Assembly (NCBI GenBank): GCA_017439715.1
Contig: JAFSIR010000003.1
Span: 1-64,000, forward strand
Direction: 5' to 3'
Length of the DNA stretch: 64,000 nucleotides
Origin: Clostridia bacterium
GTDB lineage: Bacteria; Bacillota; Clostridia; Christensenellales; QAND01
The notes beneath the pieces are model-generated. The model had not been told where the DNA came from and did not search any database. It worked only from the letters and a program-made list of their open reading frames with translations. The translations under genes were made by a program, and so were the position numbers. The number at the start of each line of letters is the position of its first letter. The first letter of the stretch is position 1. Below are positions 44,937 to 54,400 of this stretch, piece by piece.

Positions 44937-44952
44937 ACTCCCGCGAGGGGGT
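44937..44952 (+). promoter_or_regulatory. hairpin in the rpsF leader, possible S6:S18 autoregulatory site
   Basis: ACTCCC and GGGGGT can pair across a GCGA tetraloop in the short leader (44937-44952). GGTC and GACC just downstream (44950-44960) offer an overlapping alternative. Known S6:S18 leaders regulate this operon in many bacteria; whether this matches their consensus is not established here. Confidence 0.35.
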
Positions 44953-44978
44953 CAGAGACCAAAAGGAGGTGAAACGTC

Positions 44979-45266
44979 GTGAACAAATATGAAGCGATGT
45001 ACATCATCAATCCGACGCTGGAAGACGAAGCGCGTGCCGCCATTGTGGAACGGTTCAGCTCTCTGGTGTCGCAGAACGGCGGTTCTGTCGAGAAAATCGA
45101 TGATTGGGGCAAACGCAAACTTGCTTATGAAATCGAAGATATGACAGAAGGCCATTACATTTTGATGAACTTCGAGTCCAATCCGGATCTTCCGGCCGAG
45201 CTTGAGCGTAACTTCAAGATTGCCGAGCCCATCATGCGTTACATGGTCATCCGTCTGGATGCGTAA
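44979..45266 (+). CDS. rpsF: 30S ribosomal protein S6
   Basis: The 95-residue protein has the S6 fold signature: MNKYEAMYIINPTLEDEARAA, DDWGKRKLAYEIEDMTEGHYILMNF and a RYMVIRLD end. S6 binds S18 on the small subunit platform. The start is GTG at 44979, with AAAGGAGGT 9 bases upstream. It leads the rpsF-ssb-rpsR operon. Confidence 0.97.
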   Translation: MNKYEAMYIINPTLEDEARAAIVERFSSLVSQNGGSVEKIDDWGKRKLAYEIEDMTEGHYILMNFESNPDLPAELERNFKIAEPIMRYMVIRLDA

Positions 45267-45302
45267 CGCAAAAAGCCAAAAAGAGGCGGGTGTATTTTAA
45301 AC

Positions 45303-45752
45303 ATGAATAAAGCGATTTTAATTGGTAACCTGACCCGCGATCCCGAACAGCGCATGACCAACGGCGGCGTTGCCGTGTGCACATTCTCCATCGCTGTTCA
45401 GCGTCGTTTTGCCAATCAGCAGGGCGAACGGCAGGCGGATTTCTTTAATATCGTTACCTGGCGCGCATTGGCCGAAAACTGCGGCAAATATCTGCGTAAG
45501 GGCAGCAAGGTCGGCGTGAGCGGTCCTATCCAGAACCGCAGCTATGAAGCGCAGGACGGCACCAAACGGTATGTAACCGAAATCATTGCCGAAGAAGTTG
45601 AGTTTCTCGATCGCGCGCCGCAAACCGGCGGCAGCGACTACCGCAGCAGCGAACCGCGTTCCGCGGCCCCGCGCCAGCAGATGCATGCAGTGCCCTTTGG
45701 CGAAGAATCTGCTTTCGGCGACGCCGTAGAAGACGATATGCTGCCGTTCTAA
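45303..45752 (+). CDS. ssb: single-stranded DNA-binding protein
   Basis: The 149-residue protein has an OB fold ([53 protein letters not shown]) and a disordered Gln/Ser/Ala linker. The acidic tip EDDMLPF recruits replication and repair proteins. It lies between rpsF and rpsR in the standard Firmicute order. Confidence 0.97.
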   Translation: MNKAILIGNLTRDPEQRMTNGGVAVCTFSIAVQRRFANQQGERQADFFNIVTWRALAENCGKYLRKGSKVGVSGPIQNRSYEAQDGTKRYVTEIIAEEVEFLDRAPQTGGSDYRSSEPRSAAPRQQMHAVPFGEESAFGDAVEDDMLPF

Positions 45753-45774
45753 AAAAGGAAAGGACATAGCCATT

Positions 45775-46023
45775 ATGGAAGATAAGCAAGCCCGTAGGCC
45801 GCGTAACGGCCGGCGGCCGCGCCGGAAAGTGTGTGCTTTCTGCGCGGACAAAAATGCTGTGATCGATTATAAAGACACGGCGCGCCTGCGTCGGTACATC
45901 TCCGAGCGCGGCAAAATTCTGCCCCGCCGCATGACCGGCACCTGTGCCAAACACCAGCGCGAGCTGGCCATTGCGATCAAACGCGCCCGCGTTGTCGCTC
46001 TGCTGCCCTTCGTGCAGGACTAA
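45775..46023 (+). CDS. rpsR: 30S ribosomal protein S18
   Basis: The 82-residue basic protein includes [35 protein letters not shown] and [23 protein letters not shown]. The CxxC pair plus downstream Cys and His suggest the zinc-binding form of S18. It ends the rpsF operon, followed by an imperfect terminator hairpin. Confidence 0.97.
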   Translation: MEDKQARRPRNGRRPRRKVCAFCADKNAVIDYKDTARLRRYISERGKILPRRMTGTCAKHQRELAIAIKRARVVALLPFVQD

Positions 46024-46054
46024 TCAACAACCGACAATCACAATCAAAGCAAGG

Positions 46055-46089
46055 CAGGGGCAGAGAATATCTCCGCTCCTGTTTTGTTT
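46055..46089 (+). terminator. terminator after rpsR
   Basis: Arms 46055-46066 and 46070-46081 form a 12-bp stem with one G-T pair and one mismatch, followed by TTTTGTTT. Confidence 0.6.
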
Positions 46090-46099
46090 ATGCGGTTTC

Positions 46100-46128
46100 T
46101 TGTCAGCCGCCTGTAAAACTGATACACT
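46100..46128 (+). promoter_or_regulatory. promoter of the solute-binding protein gene
   Basis: TTGTCA (46100-46105), 17 bases, TACACT (46123-46128), 24 bases before the ATG. Confidence 0.6.
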
Positions 46129-46152
46129 GTGAATCACAGAAAAGGAGGCCGC

Positions 46153-46986
46153 ATGAAGCAACATCTCAACCAGCTTAAAAAATGGCTGCAGGGCCCGATC
46201 GGCATGATGCTTTGTTTCGCTGTGCTTGCCATTGCCGCTTTTTTCGTGATCCGCAACACGCAAAACTCCAGCACGGAATCCTCCCTGCCCGCCATCAATA
46301 AAAATCACGCCATCGTGATCGGCGTGCAAAGCGATATGGCGCCTTTCTGCAAGGAAAACAGCAGCGGCGATCCCGTTGGCTTTGAAGCGGAGCTTGCCAA
46401 AGCCGTGGGCGAGCAGATCCTCGGAGGGCCGGGCGTGCAGTATCTGTTCGTAACGCCCAAAAGCGCCCGCGCGCATTTAACCAATGGCGATTGCCATGTG
46501 CTGATCGCCTGCATGTCCGTGAACGAAACGAACAAAAAAAACTGCCTGCTGAGCCGGCCGTATGCAGAAGAAAACATGTATCTGCTCACCTGCGATGCCC
46601 GCCCGATCGACCATACTTCGATGTCTGCCAAGATCGGCGTGATCCGCGGGAGCGATGCAACGGAGCCTGTGAAAAACATGCTCGTTCAGATCGGGTCGGC
46701 CGCCTCTGTGGTGGAGATCGGCAGTTACCCCGAAGCGCAGGAAGCGCTGCTGAGCGGGCGGCTGAGCGCGTTTTGCGCGCCCTATTCCGTGCTTGCAAAG
46801 CTTGACGGCAACGGCCTTAGCATCACGGGGCACTCCATTGGCACCGTGCAATACGCCGCCGCCGTTCTTTCGCATGATGAAACGCTGATCAAAGCCGTTG
46901 ATTCTGCGCTGGAAACCCTGCGCAAAAACGGCACCCTAAACACTCTTTATCAGAAATACGGGGTAACAACCCCCCTTGAAAAGTAA
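46153..46986 (+). CDS. membrane-anchored solute-binding protein (SBP family 3)
   Basis: The 277-residue protein has an N-terminal membrane anchor (about 17-36, IGMMLCFAVLAIAAFFVI) without a lipobox. Next comes an amino-acid-binding-type periplasmic domain: IVIGVQSDMAPFC, GFEAELAKAVGEQI, SRPYAEENMYLL, KIGVIRGSDAT and LETLRKNGTLNTLYQKYGV. This pattern belongs to polar amino acid receptors of ABC transporters, or to ligand sensors. No permease or ATPase gene is nearby, so it may serve a distant transporter or act as a sensor. The ATG at 46153 has AAGGAGG upstream. It is followed by ppa at 13 bases. Confidence 0.8.
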   Translation: MKQHLNQLKKWLQGPIGMMLCFAVLAIAAFFVIRNTQNSSTESSLPAINKNHAIVIGVQSDMAPFCKENSSGDPVGFEAELAKAVGEQILGGPGVQYLFVTPKSARAHLTNGDCHVLIACMSVNETNKKNCLLSRPYAEENMYLLTCDARPIDHTSMSAKIGVIRGSDATEPVKNMLVQIGSAASVVEIGSYPEAQEALLSGRLSAFCAPYSVLAKLDGNGLSITGHSIGTVQYAAAVLSHDETLIKAVDSALETLRKNGTLNTLYQKYGVTTPLEK

Positions 46987-46999
46987 GGAGACAACGCAT

Positions 47000-47530
47000 A
47001 TGAACCCATGGCATGATATCTCTCCCGAACGGGTCAATGAAACACAGTTCCTCGCCTGCGTGGAAATTTCCAAGGGCGGGAAAAACAAATATGAACTGGA
47101 CAAGCAAACCGGCATGCTGAAGCTGGACCGCGTTCTGTATACTTCCACGCACTACCCGGCCAATTATGGGCTCATTCCGCTCACCTATGCGGATGATAAC
47201 GATCCGCTCGACGTGCTGATCCTCTGCCAGGAAGCGCTGGTGCCGCTGTGCCTGCTCGATTGCCGGCCCATCGGCGTGATGACCATGATCGACGGCACAG
47301 AGATGGACTTTAAGATCATTGCGGTGCCTGTGGGCGATCCGTCTATGGCTGAATACAAGGATGTTGAAGAACTGCCGCAGCATCTTGTGCACGAAATGAA
47401 GCATTTCTTTGAAGTGTATAAAGACCTTGAAAACAAGTCCACCGTTGTGAAAGGCTTTGAAGGGGCGGCGTCTGCCCGGCGCATCATTGCGCAGGCGCGT
47501 GCGATGTACCGCGAAAAATTCGGCAAATAA
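47000..47530 (+). CDS. ppa: inorganic pyrophosphatase, family I
   Basis: The 176-residue soluble enzyme hydrolyses pyrophosphate. It contains EISKGGKNKYELDKQTG, HYPANYGLIPLTYADDNDPLDVLIL with the Asp-rich metal site, and KDVEELPQHLVHEMKHFFEVYKDLE. Length matches bacterial family I enzymes. The ATG at 47000 (MNPWHD) is preferred to an in-frame ATG at 46976 inside the upstream gene because AAGGAG lies ahead. It may be read with the solute-binding protein gene. Confidence 0.95.
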   Translation: MNPWHDISPERVNETQFLACVEISKGGKNKYELDKQTGMLKLDRVLYTSTHYPANYGLIPLTYADDNDPLDVLILCQEALVPLCLLDCRPIGVMTMIDGTEMDFKIIAVPVGDPSMAEYKDVEELPQHLVHEMKHFFEVYKDLENKSTVVKGFEGAASARRIIAQARAMYREKFGK

Positions 47531-47552
47531 AAATGCGCCCCGAAAGGCGCAT
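47525..47552 (-). terminator. terminator of the AEC transporter gene
   Basis: ATGCGCC (47533-47539) pairs with GGCGCAT (47546-47552). On the minus strand the stem runs into TTTTTATTT. Confidence 0.65.
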
Positions 47553-47568
47553 CCAGAATATATTTCCG

Positions 47569-47599
47569 CTCCGCATGAGGTTTCATGCGGAGTTTTTTT
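47569..47599 (+). terminator. intrinsic terminator after ppa
   Basis: CTCCGCATGA (47569-47578) pairs perfectly with TCATGCGGAG (47583-47592), followed by T7. Confidence 0.85.
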
Positions 47600-47612
47600 A
47601 TCCCCGGCCGTT

Positions 47613-48530
47613 TTACAGCAACAGCCAGAGAATGAACGGGATGGTTGCCCCGGAGAGCACCGTGCTTAAAAAGATGGTTTTGGAAGCCAGCGCTTCATCC
47701 AGCTCGTTCTGCACACACAAAACGGTAATGATCATGCCGGTGGGGCATGCCGCCAGAATAACAAGAATGCCCAGCATCATCGGGTTGGAAAGGAAGCACC
47801 GCAGCACCGCCCATACCGCAATGGGCTGCACAATCAGCTTCACCGCGCTGAGTGCATACGCCCGCCAATCGCCAAACGCGGTTTTCAGCGGAATGCCGCC
47901 CAGCGACGTGCCGATGATCAGCATCGACATGGGGATGGTGGCCCCCGCCATGGAAGATATGGTATCTGCCAGCACCGTGGGCACAGGCCAGCGGAACGCG
48001 AAGATCAAAATGGCCAAAAATGTAACGATCATCGGCACCGACAGGATCTGTTTATAGTCAAACCGCTCACCCGGCCGGCTGCGCAGCTGTGCCATGCCAA
48101 CAGTATACAGCAAAATATTAAACGGGATGTTGGAGAGCGATGCATAAAAAACCGCTTCCGTGCCGAACACCACCTGCACCACCGGCAGGCCCACAAACCC
48201 GCTGTTCATAAACAAAAGCACGCATCGGGCCACACCCGTATCGCCCCCTTTGATGCGGAACAGGGCGGGGAACAGCCATGACAGCACAGCCAGCACAATG
48301 AACATGGCCAGCATCAGGCCAAAAAACAAAAAGATCTGTGCCGCCGTCAGCGTCGGCTGAATGTTGATAACGGAGTTTAAGATCGTGCCCACCAGCAGCA
48401 CGTTCATCACAACGGGCGAAACGGCTTTGTTAAAGTCCGGCCCGGTAACGCCGCATTTGGCGCAAACATAGCCGGCCAGCATCAGGATGACCAGCATTGC
48501 CATTTTCATAATCACGGAAAAAATATCCAT
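47613..48530 (-). CDS. AEC (auxin efflux carrier) family transporter
   Basis: The 305-residue membrane protein has about ten hydrophobic helices in two halves. Typical AEC segments are LVILMLAGYVCAKCGV, VMNVLLVGTILNSV, FMNSGFVGLPVVQVVFG and VLILAACPTGMIITVLC. Bacterial AEC proteins move malate, other carboxylates or amino acids; the substrate cannot be told. The ATG at 48530 (MDIFSV) is chosen because GGGAG lies 9 bases before it; ATGs at 48539 and 48554 are less well placed. The -10 box is bordered by a perfect inverted repeat. Confidence 0.9.
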   Translation of the reverse strand: MDIFSVIMKMAMLVILMLAGYVCAKCGVTGPDFNKAVSPVVMNVLLVGTILNSVINIQPTLTAAQIFLFFGLMLAMFIVLAVLSWLFPALFRIKGGDTGVARCVLLFMNSGFVGLPVVQVVFGTEAVFYASLSNIPFNILLYTVGMAQLRSRPGERFDYKQILSVPMIVTFLAILIFAFRWPVPTVLADTISSMAGATIPMSMLIIGTSLGGIPLKTAFGDWRAYALSAVKLIVQPIAVWAVLRCFLSNPMMLGILVILAACPTGMIITVLCVQNELDEALASKTIFLSTVLSGATIPFILWLLL

Positions 48531-48561
48531 CTTCTCCATCTCCCATGCGCACAATAAATGA

Positions 48562-48567
48562 ATTATA
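48562..48567 (-). promoter_or_regulatory. extended -10 element of the AEC gene
   Basis: On the minus strand TATAAT is preceded by TGC, about 32 bases before the ATG; the TGC belongs to the adjacent inverted repeat. Confidence 0.6.
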
Positions 48568-48587
48568 GCACAGCGTGCCCGCTGTGC
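48568..48587. repeat. perfect inverted repeat, candidate operator
   Basis: GCACAGCG (48568-48575) and CGCTGTGC (48580-48587) flank TGCC. It lies between the -10 and -35 region of the AEC promoter in the gap divergent to the dipeptidase gene, and no T run follows. A regulator site is more likely than a terminator. Confidence 0.5.
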
Positions 48588-48608
48588 ACATAAAAAAGGA
48601 TTTGTTCG

Positions 48609-48637
48609 TTGTATTTCTTTAGCGCAGCGTTTAATAT
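48609..48637 (+). promoter_or_regulatory. promoter of the dipeptidase gene
   Basis: TTGTAT (48609-48614), 17 bases, TAATAT (48632-48637), about 31 bases before the ATG. Confidence 0.5.
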
Positions 48638-48668
48638 AAAACTAACCTGAAGCGGAGGCGATATAACC

Positions 48669-50057
48669 ATGGATCAAGCCCTTGAACGCAGCATTGATGC
48701 GTTTATTGAATCGAACAAATCACAGCTGGTGGAGGATATTGCGGCCCTGATTGCGATAGACAGCGTGGCATCCGCGCCCGCGCCCGGCGCACCCAACGGC
48801 GTTGGCCCTGCGCAGGCGCTTGACAAAGCGCTCGCCATTGCCGAGCGCATGGGCATGGCCGTTAAAAATTGTGAAGGCCAGGTCGGGTATGCCGAGCTTG
48901 GCAGCGAGAACACCGAAAACTACCTGGCCACCATCACGCATGTGGATATCGTGCCCGCCGGAGATGGCTGGTCGCATGACCCGTTCACCCTGCGCGAAGA
49001 AGGCGGCTATCTGATCGGCCGCGGCGTGGCAGACGATAAAGGCCCGGCGGTGCTGTGCCTGTACGCGCTCAAATATTTAAAAGAAGCCAACATTCCCCTC
49101 AAATATGCCGTGCGCGCGCTGATGGGCGTTTCGGAAGAAACGGGCATGGCGGATATGAAGCATTATCTGGCGCATTATCCCGCGCCCGTGTTTGCTTTCA
49201 CGCCTGATGCCGATTTCCCCGTGTGCAACGGCGAAAAAGGCGGTTATTCTGCCAAGGTCGTTTCCGCCGGCAGCATGGAACGCCTGCTTTCTTTCAGCGG
49301 CGGCTTTGTTACCAACGCCGTACCCGATCGGGCGCAGGCCGTTGTGGCTGCCGATATCGCCGCCCTGCCCGCAGCAGAGCGCATCTCACTGGCCCCGGCG
49401 GAAAACGGCGTTTGCATTTCGGCAAGCGGCATTTCCGGTCATGCGTCCCGCCCCGAAGGTACAGTAAACGCCCTCGGCGTGCTGGCAAAATATTTGTTGG
49501 ATAACGCATTGGTCGGCGAGCAGGAATCCGCTTTCCTGCGCCTGATGCAAGCCGTTTGCGATCATCCGGACGGCAGCGGCGTAGGTGCGCAGGCCAGGGA
49601 CGATAAATTTGACCCGCTTACCATGGTCGTCGGCACGGCCGGCTGTGAAAATGGGCGCCTTTGGTTCACCGTGGACAGCCGCTACCCCACCACCACCGAT
49701 GGCGATAAGATCACTGCCTGCCTTGAAAAAGCGGCCAACGGATGCGCTCTGCCCATCGCGTTTTCCGCTAAACCCCCGTTCTATATCAGCGCAGACAGCC
49801 CGGCCATCCGCGCCTGTATCGATGCGTATAACGAAGTGACCGGGGAAAACAAGGCGCCCTTTACCATCGGCGGCGGCACATACGCCCGCGTGTTCCCGGC
49901 AGCCGTTTCCTTCGGCCCCGAACATATGGATCGCCCGCTCCCCGATTTCGTTGGCCCCATTCATGGCGTAAACGAAGGGGCGGCGTTGTCCGACCTGCTC
50001 GAAGCGCTGAAAATCTATATCCTCGCGCTGGTGCGCCTGCAAGCGATGGAACTGTAA
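48669..50057 (+). CDS. M20 metallopeptidase, PepV/Sapep-type dipeptidase
   Basis: The 462-residue M20 peptidase hydrolyses dipeptides. Metal and catalytic motifs are present: THVDIVPAGDGWSHDPF (His and Asp ligands), GRGVADDKGP and SEETGMADMKHYL. A lid domain follows, then GGGTYARVFP and EHMDRPLPDFVGPIHGVNEGA at the end. This order matches the PepV/Sapep family of Firmicutes. GGAGG lies ahead of the ATG. The gene is divergent from an AEC transporter and has its own terminator, so a link between peptide breakdown and transport is possible but unproven. Confidence 0.92.
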   Translation: MDQALERSIDAFIESNKSQLVEDIAALIAIDSVASAPAPGAPNGVGPAQALDKALAIAERMGMAVKNCEGQVGYAELGSENTENYLATITHVDIVPAGDGWSHDPFTLREEGGYLIGRGVADDKGPAVLCLYALKYLKEANIPLKYAVRALMGVSEETGMADMKHYLAHYPAPVFAFTPDADFPVCNGEKGGYSAKVVSAGSMERLLSFSGGFVTNAVPDRAQAVVAADIAALPAAERISLAPAENGVCISASGISGHASRPEGTVNALGVLAKYLLDNALVGEQESAFLRLMQAVCDHPDGSGVGAQARDDKFDPLTMVVGTAGCENGRLWFTVDSRYPTTTDGDKITACLEKAANGCALPIAFSAKPPFYISADSPAIRACIDAYNEVTGENKAPFTIGGGTYARVFPAAVSFGPEHMDRPLPDFVGPIHGVNEGAALSDLLEALKIYILALVRLQAMEL

Positions 50058-50100
50058 AAAACAAAAAAGCCGGGCTTGCCCGGGCATCTGAAAAACAAAA

Positions 50101-50142
50101 GATCCGGCCTGCGGTTACACTTGCAGGTCGGATCATTTTTTA
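50101..50142 (+). terminator. intrinsic terminator after the dipeptidase gene
   Basis: GATCCGGCCTGC (50101-50112) pairs with GCAGGTCGGATC (50123-50134, one G-T pair), followed by ATTTTTTAT. Confidence 0.82.
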
Positions 50143-50201
50143 TGCCGTTCCGCGTTGCATAAGGGCAGCGGGGCACACAGCAAATCCTGCGGCTTTTTCT
50201 T

Positions 50202-50759
50202 TTATTGCCCGTATACTTTCATCGAAACGCCGCTGTCGCGCACCAAAATGCTGTCTGCCATGCGGCACAGCTTTACCGTTACATAAAAATCGCCGACGGC
50301 GCCGGAAATGTTGGTTATCTGTATCAGATATACCGGCCAGAACCACGCCGCGCCGAGCGCCAGGTTCAGCCCCAGCAGCACAAGCCCCCATACTATCACG
50401 GGCGCCAGCGCAATGATAAGATACGGCTTTTTATAAAAATACGCGTCTGCACCGGCAAAGGCATACGCCCCTGTAAAACCGTAGCGCACTTTGGCACTGG
50501 TATACCGCTTGATAAACAGGCCGTGCACCAATTCGTGCAGCACGATATACAACAGCATGCCGATCAGCAGCACCGCGCACTGCCCCAGCCCCAACCTGAA
50601 CACCGGGCCGAAAAACAGCGCGGGCACAACCATCAGCGCCGCGATGGCGAGGGCCGCCAGGTTGATCGTAAGCGCCAGTTTTTTATTCTTCTGCAGGTTG
50701 ATATCAAACAGTTTTTTGTATCCCTGCGGCAAGGAAAGTTCTGAGGTGTTCGGTTTCAT
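50202..50759 (-). CDS. DUF3267 putative membrane zinc peptidase
   Basis: The 185-residue membrane protein has the HExxH motif His75-Glu-Leu-Val-His79 (LHELVHG) in a hydrophobic helix, with further helices at about 30-50, 105-125 and 135-155. This is the DUF3267 family, proposed from its motif to be a site-2-type zinc protease; substrates are unknown. A partner Asp for the zinc (GAVGDFYVTVKL) is visible, as expected for intramembrane proteases. Its ATG overlaps the stop of thpR, so the two are coupled. Confidence 0.85.
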   Translation of the reverse strand: MKPNTSELSLPQGYKKLFDINLQKNKKLALTINLAALAIAALMVVPALFFGPVFRLGLGQCAVLLIGMLLYIVLHELVHGLFIKRYTSAKVRYGFTGAYAFAGADAYFYKKPYLIIALAPVIVWGLVLLGLNLALGAAWFWPVYLIQITNISGAVGDFYVTVKLCRMADSILVRDSGVSMKVYGQ

Positions 50760-51295
50760 CGCGGCAGTATCCTGGAATAAATCTTTTCATATTGCGGTGC
50801 GCCGCTCGGGCCGGCGCCAAGATGACTTGCATACACGCACACCGTGCTTAAAAAGAAGTTTTCGCTGCGCACACGCAGCGTGTTGTTGGAAAACGCGGCG
50901 CCGCGCAGCAGCGTGATATGCGGCGTGAACGGGCGGCTTTCCCGCCTCAGCCCCCACGGCACCAGCGCGCGGGCCGCCGCATCCTGCAGCCGCTCCAGCG
51001 CCACCACATCGCCGCCGATCTGGGCAAACACCGTGTCTCCCGCGGCGCGCACAAACGCGCCCACCCCGCTCACATACACCATGGGCGCCAACATCCCGTC
51101 CACCGCGCGTTCCATCGCTTCGCAGATGGCGGGCGTTTGCTCTTTATCCACCTCGCCCAGGAATTGCAAAGTCAAATGCAGGTTTTCCCTGCGCGTAGGC
51201 CGCCCGTTCACGCCGCTTTCCAGCAGCCGCTGCTGCAGATCCACCAAAGAATCCTTGGCCTTTGGCGGCAGATCCAGCGCCACAAACAATCGCAT
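50756..51295 (-). CDS. thpR: RNA 2',3'-cyclic phosphodiesterase
   Basis: The 179-residue 2H phosphoesterase has both catalytic HxTx motifs, HLTL in LHLTLQFLG and HITL in FTPHITLLRG, and the start MRLFVALDLP. ThpR hydrolyses 2',3'-cyclic phosphate ends of RNA. Length is normal. It is the first gene of a two-gene leftward unit with the DUF3267 protein (four-base overlap) and is divergent from addB. Confidence 0.93.
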   Translation of the reverse strand: MRLFVALDLPPKAKDSLVDLQQRLLESGVNGRPTRRENLHLTLQFLGEVDKEQTPAICEAMERAVDGMLAPMVYVSGVGAFVRAAGDTVFAQIGGDVVALERLQDAAARALVPWGLRRESRPFTPHITLLRGAAFSNNTLRVRSENFFLSTVCVYASHLGAGPSGAPQYEKIYSRILPR

Positions 51296-51388
51296 CCTGC
51301 ATTTCCCCCTTTTTGTTGCTTGCTAACAGTATACCGAAATCTCGAACGGAAATGAACGGGTTTCTTTTAATTTTATGGCGTATCCGTA

Positions 51389-51397
51389 TGGTATAAT
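51389..51397 (+). promoter_or_regulatory. extended -10 promoter of addB-addA
   Basis: TGG followed by TATAAT (51392-51397), 31 bases before the addB ATG. The -35 is weak. Confidence 0.5.
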
Positions 51398-51427
51398 ATA
51401 AATTAGTGTAAAGGAGGGGAGAACCGC

Positions 51428-54400
51428 ATGAAACTAACGGTTGTTCGCGGCCGTGCCGGCTGCGGCAAAAGCCGCTATGTGGCAAACGCCGTGCGCACTG
51501 CCATGCACGCCGGGCAACGGGTGATCATGATCGTGCCCGATCAATACACCCTGGAAGCCGAGCGGCTGCTGTTGAGCGCAGAAAACACCGCCGGGCTGAT
51601 GCAGGCCGAAGTGTTCAGCTTTTCCCGCCTTTGCCAGCGCGTGCTTGAACAGGTGGGCCGCCCGGAAGGCACCGTGCTTGACGCCCGCGGCCGTTCCATG
51701 GTGATCAGCCGCGTAATGGCCGCCCGGCAGGAAGACCTGTGCGCATACGGGCGCTATGTGCATGCGCCGCTGTTTGCCGCCGCTCTGGCAGACCAGATCG
51801 CGGAATTCAAGCGTTTTGCCGTGCCGCCGCAGGCGCTGCAGGCCGTGGGCAGCGCGCGTTTGCAGGATATCGCCCTGCTGTACCAAGGCTATCAGGAAGC
51901 CATGGCAGGCTTATATACCGACACGGAAGACCAGATGAACTGGATGATCGAGCGTATCCCGGATGCCCCGATGATCCGAGGCGCCGCCGTGTTTATCGAT
52001 GGGTTTGAAATGCTCACAACGCAGATATACCGCGCCGTGCGCGCCCTGATCCAAACGGCGGACAGCGTGACCATCACCTTCCGCCTTGGGCTGGAGACCG
52101 ATCCCGATGCCCCGATTTTTGAAACGGAGGAGCGTCACCTTGCACGCGTTCTAAACATTGCACGGGAAGAAGGCGCCGCTATTGAAACCGTGTTTTTGCC
52201 AAACGTGCAGTTTCAGCCCCGGCACGACCAGGCGGCCCTGCGCCATTTGGAACGTTCTTTATATGATATGAGCGCACCCGCATACCCGCACCCGCCACAG
52301 GGCCTGCGCATCATCGGCTGCGCCTCGCCCGTGCAGGAAGCGGAGGTGTGCGCCCGCCTTGTGTGGGAATCGGTGCGCGATCAGGGCCTGCGTTTTCACG
52401 AGATCGCAGTGCTCACAGCAGATATTTCTGCGTATGGGGCCCTGCTGCAGCAGGCCTTCCGCCGCTACGGCATCCCCTGCTTTTTAGACACAAAACGCAC
52501 TGTGGGCACGCATCCGCTGTCGCGCTATCTGCTGCAGTCGCTGCGCGCCATCAGCCTTGGGTTCCGCGCCGAAGAAGTGCTGGCGCTGTCCAAAACCGCG
52601 TTCTGCGCGCTGGATATGGACGAGGCAGACGAGCTGGACGAACTTGTTAAAGCCTGCGGCGTGCGTTATCTGGCCCCGGGCACGCGGATCTACAGCCAGG
52701 CAAAACGCGAACTGCTGAACCCCTTGCGGGAAAAACTGCTCAGCGGACAATATCGGCTGCGCAAAGCGCTGTCCGGCGCCCAAAGCGCACAGGCACAGGC
52801 CAAAGCCCTAGCCGAGTTTTTGGAATATGATGGGCTGATCGATCGGATCAACGCCGAATCGGCCCGCCTGCAAAGCTGCGGGGAATATGAAGCGGATGCG
52901 GAGCTGCGCCAGGTATATCAGGCGATCAGCAGCATGCTCACGCAGATCCATAACGTGCTCGGCGGCGCCCCGCTGTCCCTGCGCATGTTTTATGATCAGC
53001 TCAGCGCCGGCCTGTTTGCGCAGGAGATCGGCGTTTTGCCCGCCACGGTGGACGCCGTGCAGGTGGGCACCGTGGCGCGCAGCCTGCCCGGCCGCACACA
53101 CACGCTGATCCTCTTAGGCGTAAACGAAGGCGTTTTGCCCGCCGCCATCCTGGAAGACGGGCTATTGACCAAACAAGACCAGAAGAAACTGACCGACAGC
53201 GGCGTGTTCATGGGCAACACGCCCGAGCAGCGCGCTGCAGAAGAAGAGCTTGCGCTGTATACCGTGCTGTCCACGCCCAAGCAAAACCTTGTGCTGACGT
53301 ACGCCAAGAGCAGCGCTACCGGCAAAGTGATGCAGCCAAGCAGCCTGATCGGCCAAATCCGGGCGCTGTTCCCCCTTCTTGAAGAAGAGCAGGTGGGGCA
53401 AGCACCGGAAGACCTGCTGCAAACCGAGCAGTCCTCCATCCTGCCGCTGGCCGCAGCCCTGCGCACAGCGCGGGAAACGGGCGCGCCGCTGCCCGCGCCG
53501 TATCATCAGGCGCTCAACCTGCTTTCCGGCCACCTGGCCGAGCCGGTGCGCCGATATTGGGCGCAGCAGTCCGCCCCGGAAGACAACATCGGCCCTGCGC
53601 TGGCCGCCTCTTTGTATACATTGAAAGACACCATGGGCGTAACAGCGCTGGAAACATATGCCGCCTGCCCGTTCCGCTATTTTGCGGAAATGGCCCTGCT
53701 TGAGCCGCACGGCCTGCAGCCGTTCGGTCACACAGGGCTGGACAGGGGCACCTATTGCCATGAAGTGATGGACCAGTATCTTACCTATCTGCGCCGCGCG
53801 CAGTGGGCCCCGGAAACAGTGACCCGCGAGCAGTGCGAAGCGCTGGTGGATCGGCTGTGTGATGAATATGAGGCCTCCGTGTATCTGGCGGAGGATTATG
53901 GGCACGACGGGCGGTCGCTTCACGATGCGGGTGCTACGCGCCGGCGCATGCGCGAATCCTGTTGGCAGGCCACGCGCCATTTGGTGAACGGCACGTTCAG
54001 CCCCGTGCGCATGGAGCAGCAGTTTGACTGGCGCTTTGATTTGAAAGACGGCACGCCCCAAACCGTGCGCGGCCGCATTGACCGCGTGGATAAAGCAGAC
54101 ACCGAGGACGGCACGCTCGTGCGCGTGCTGGATTATAAAACAGGACGGGACAAATTTGCCTATGGCGATCTGTATGCCGGCACAGCATTGCAGCTGCCGC
54201 TGTATGCCGGGCAGGCTGCCAAGCGCCTGAACGGGGTGCAGGCCGGCCTGTTTTATGCGCCCATCCCGGACACCATTGTAAACAAAACCCCCGATTTGGC
54301 CGATCAGGCCCGCGCGGCAAACGCGCGCCTGTCCGGCCCGTTCACGCAGGCGCTGGCCGATGCGGTGGGCGACGCGGCAGAAGAATTATCGCATTACAGC

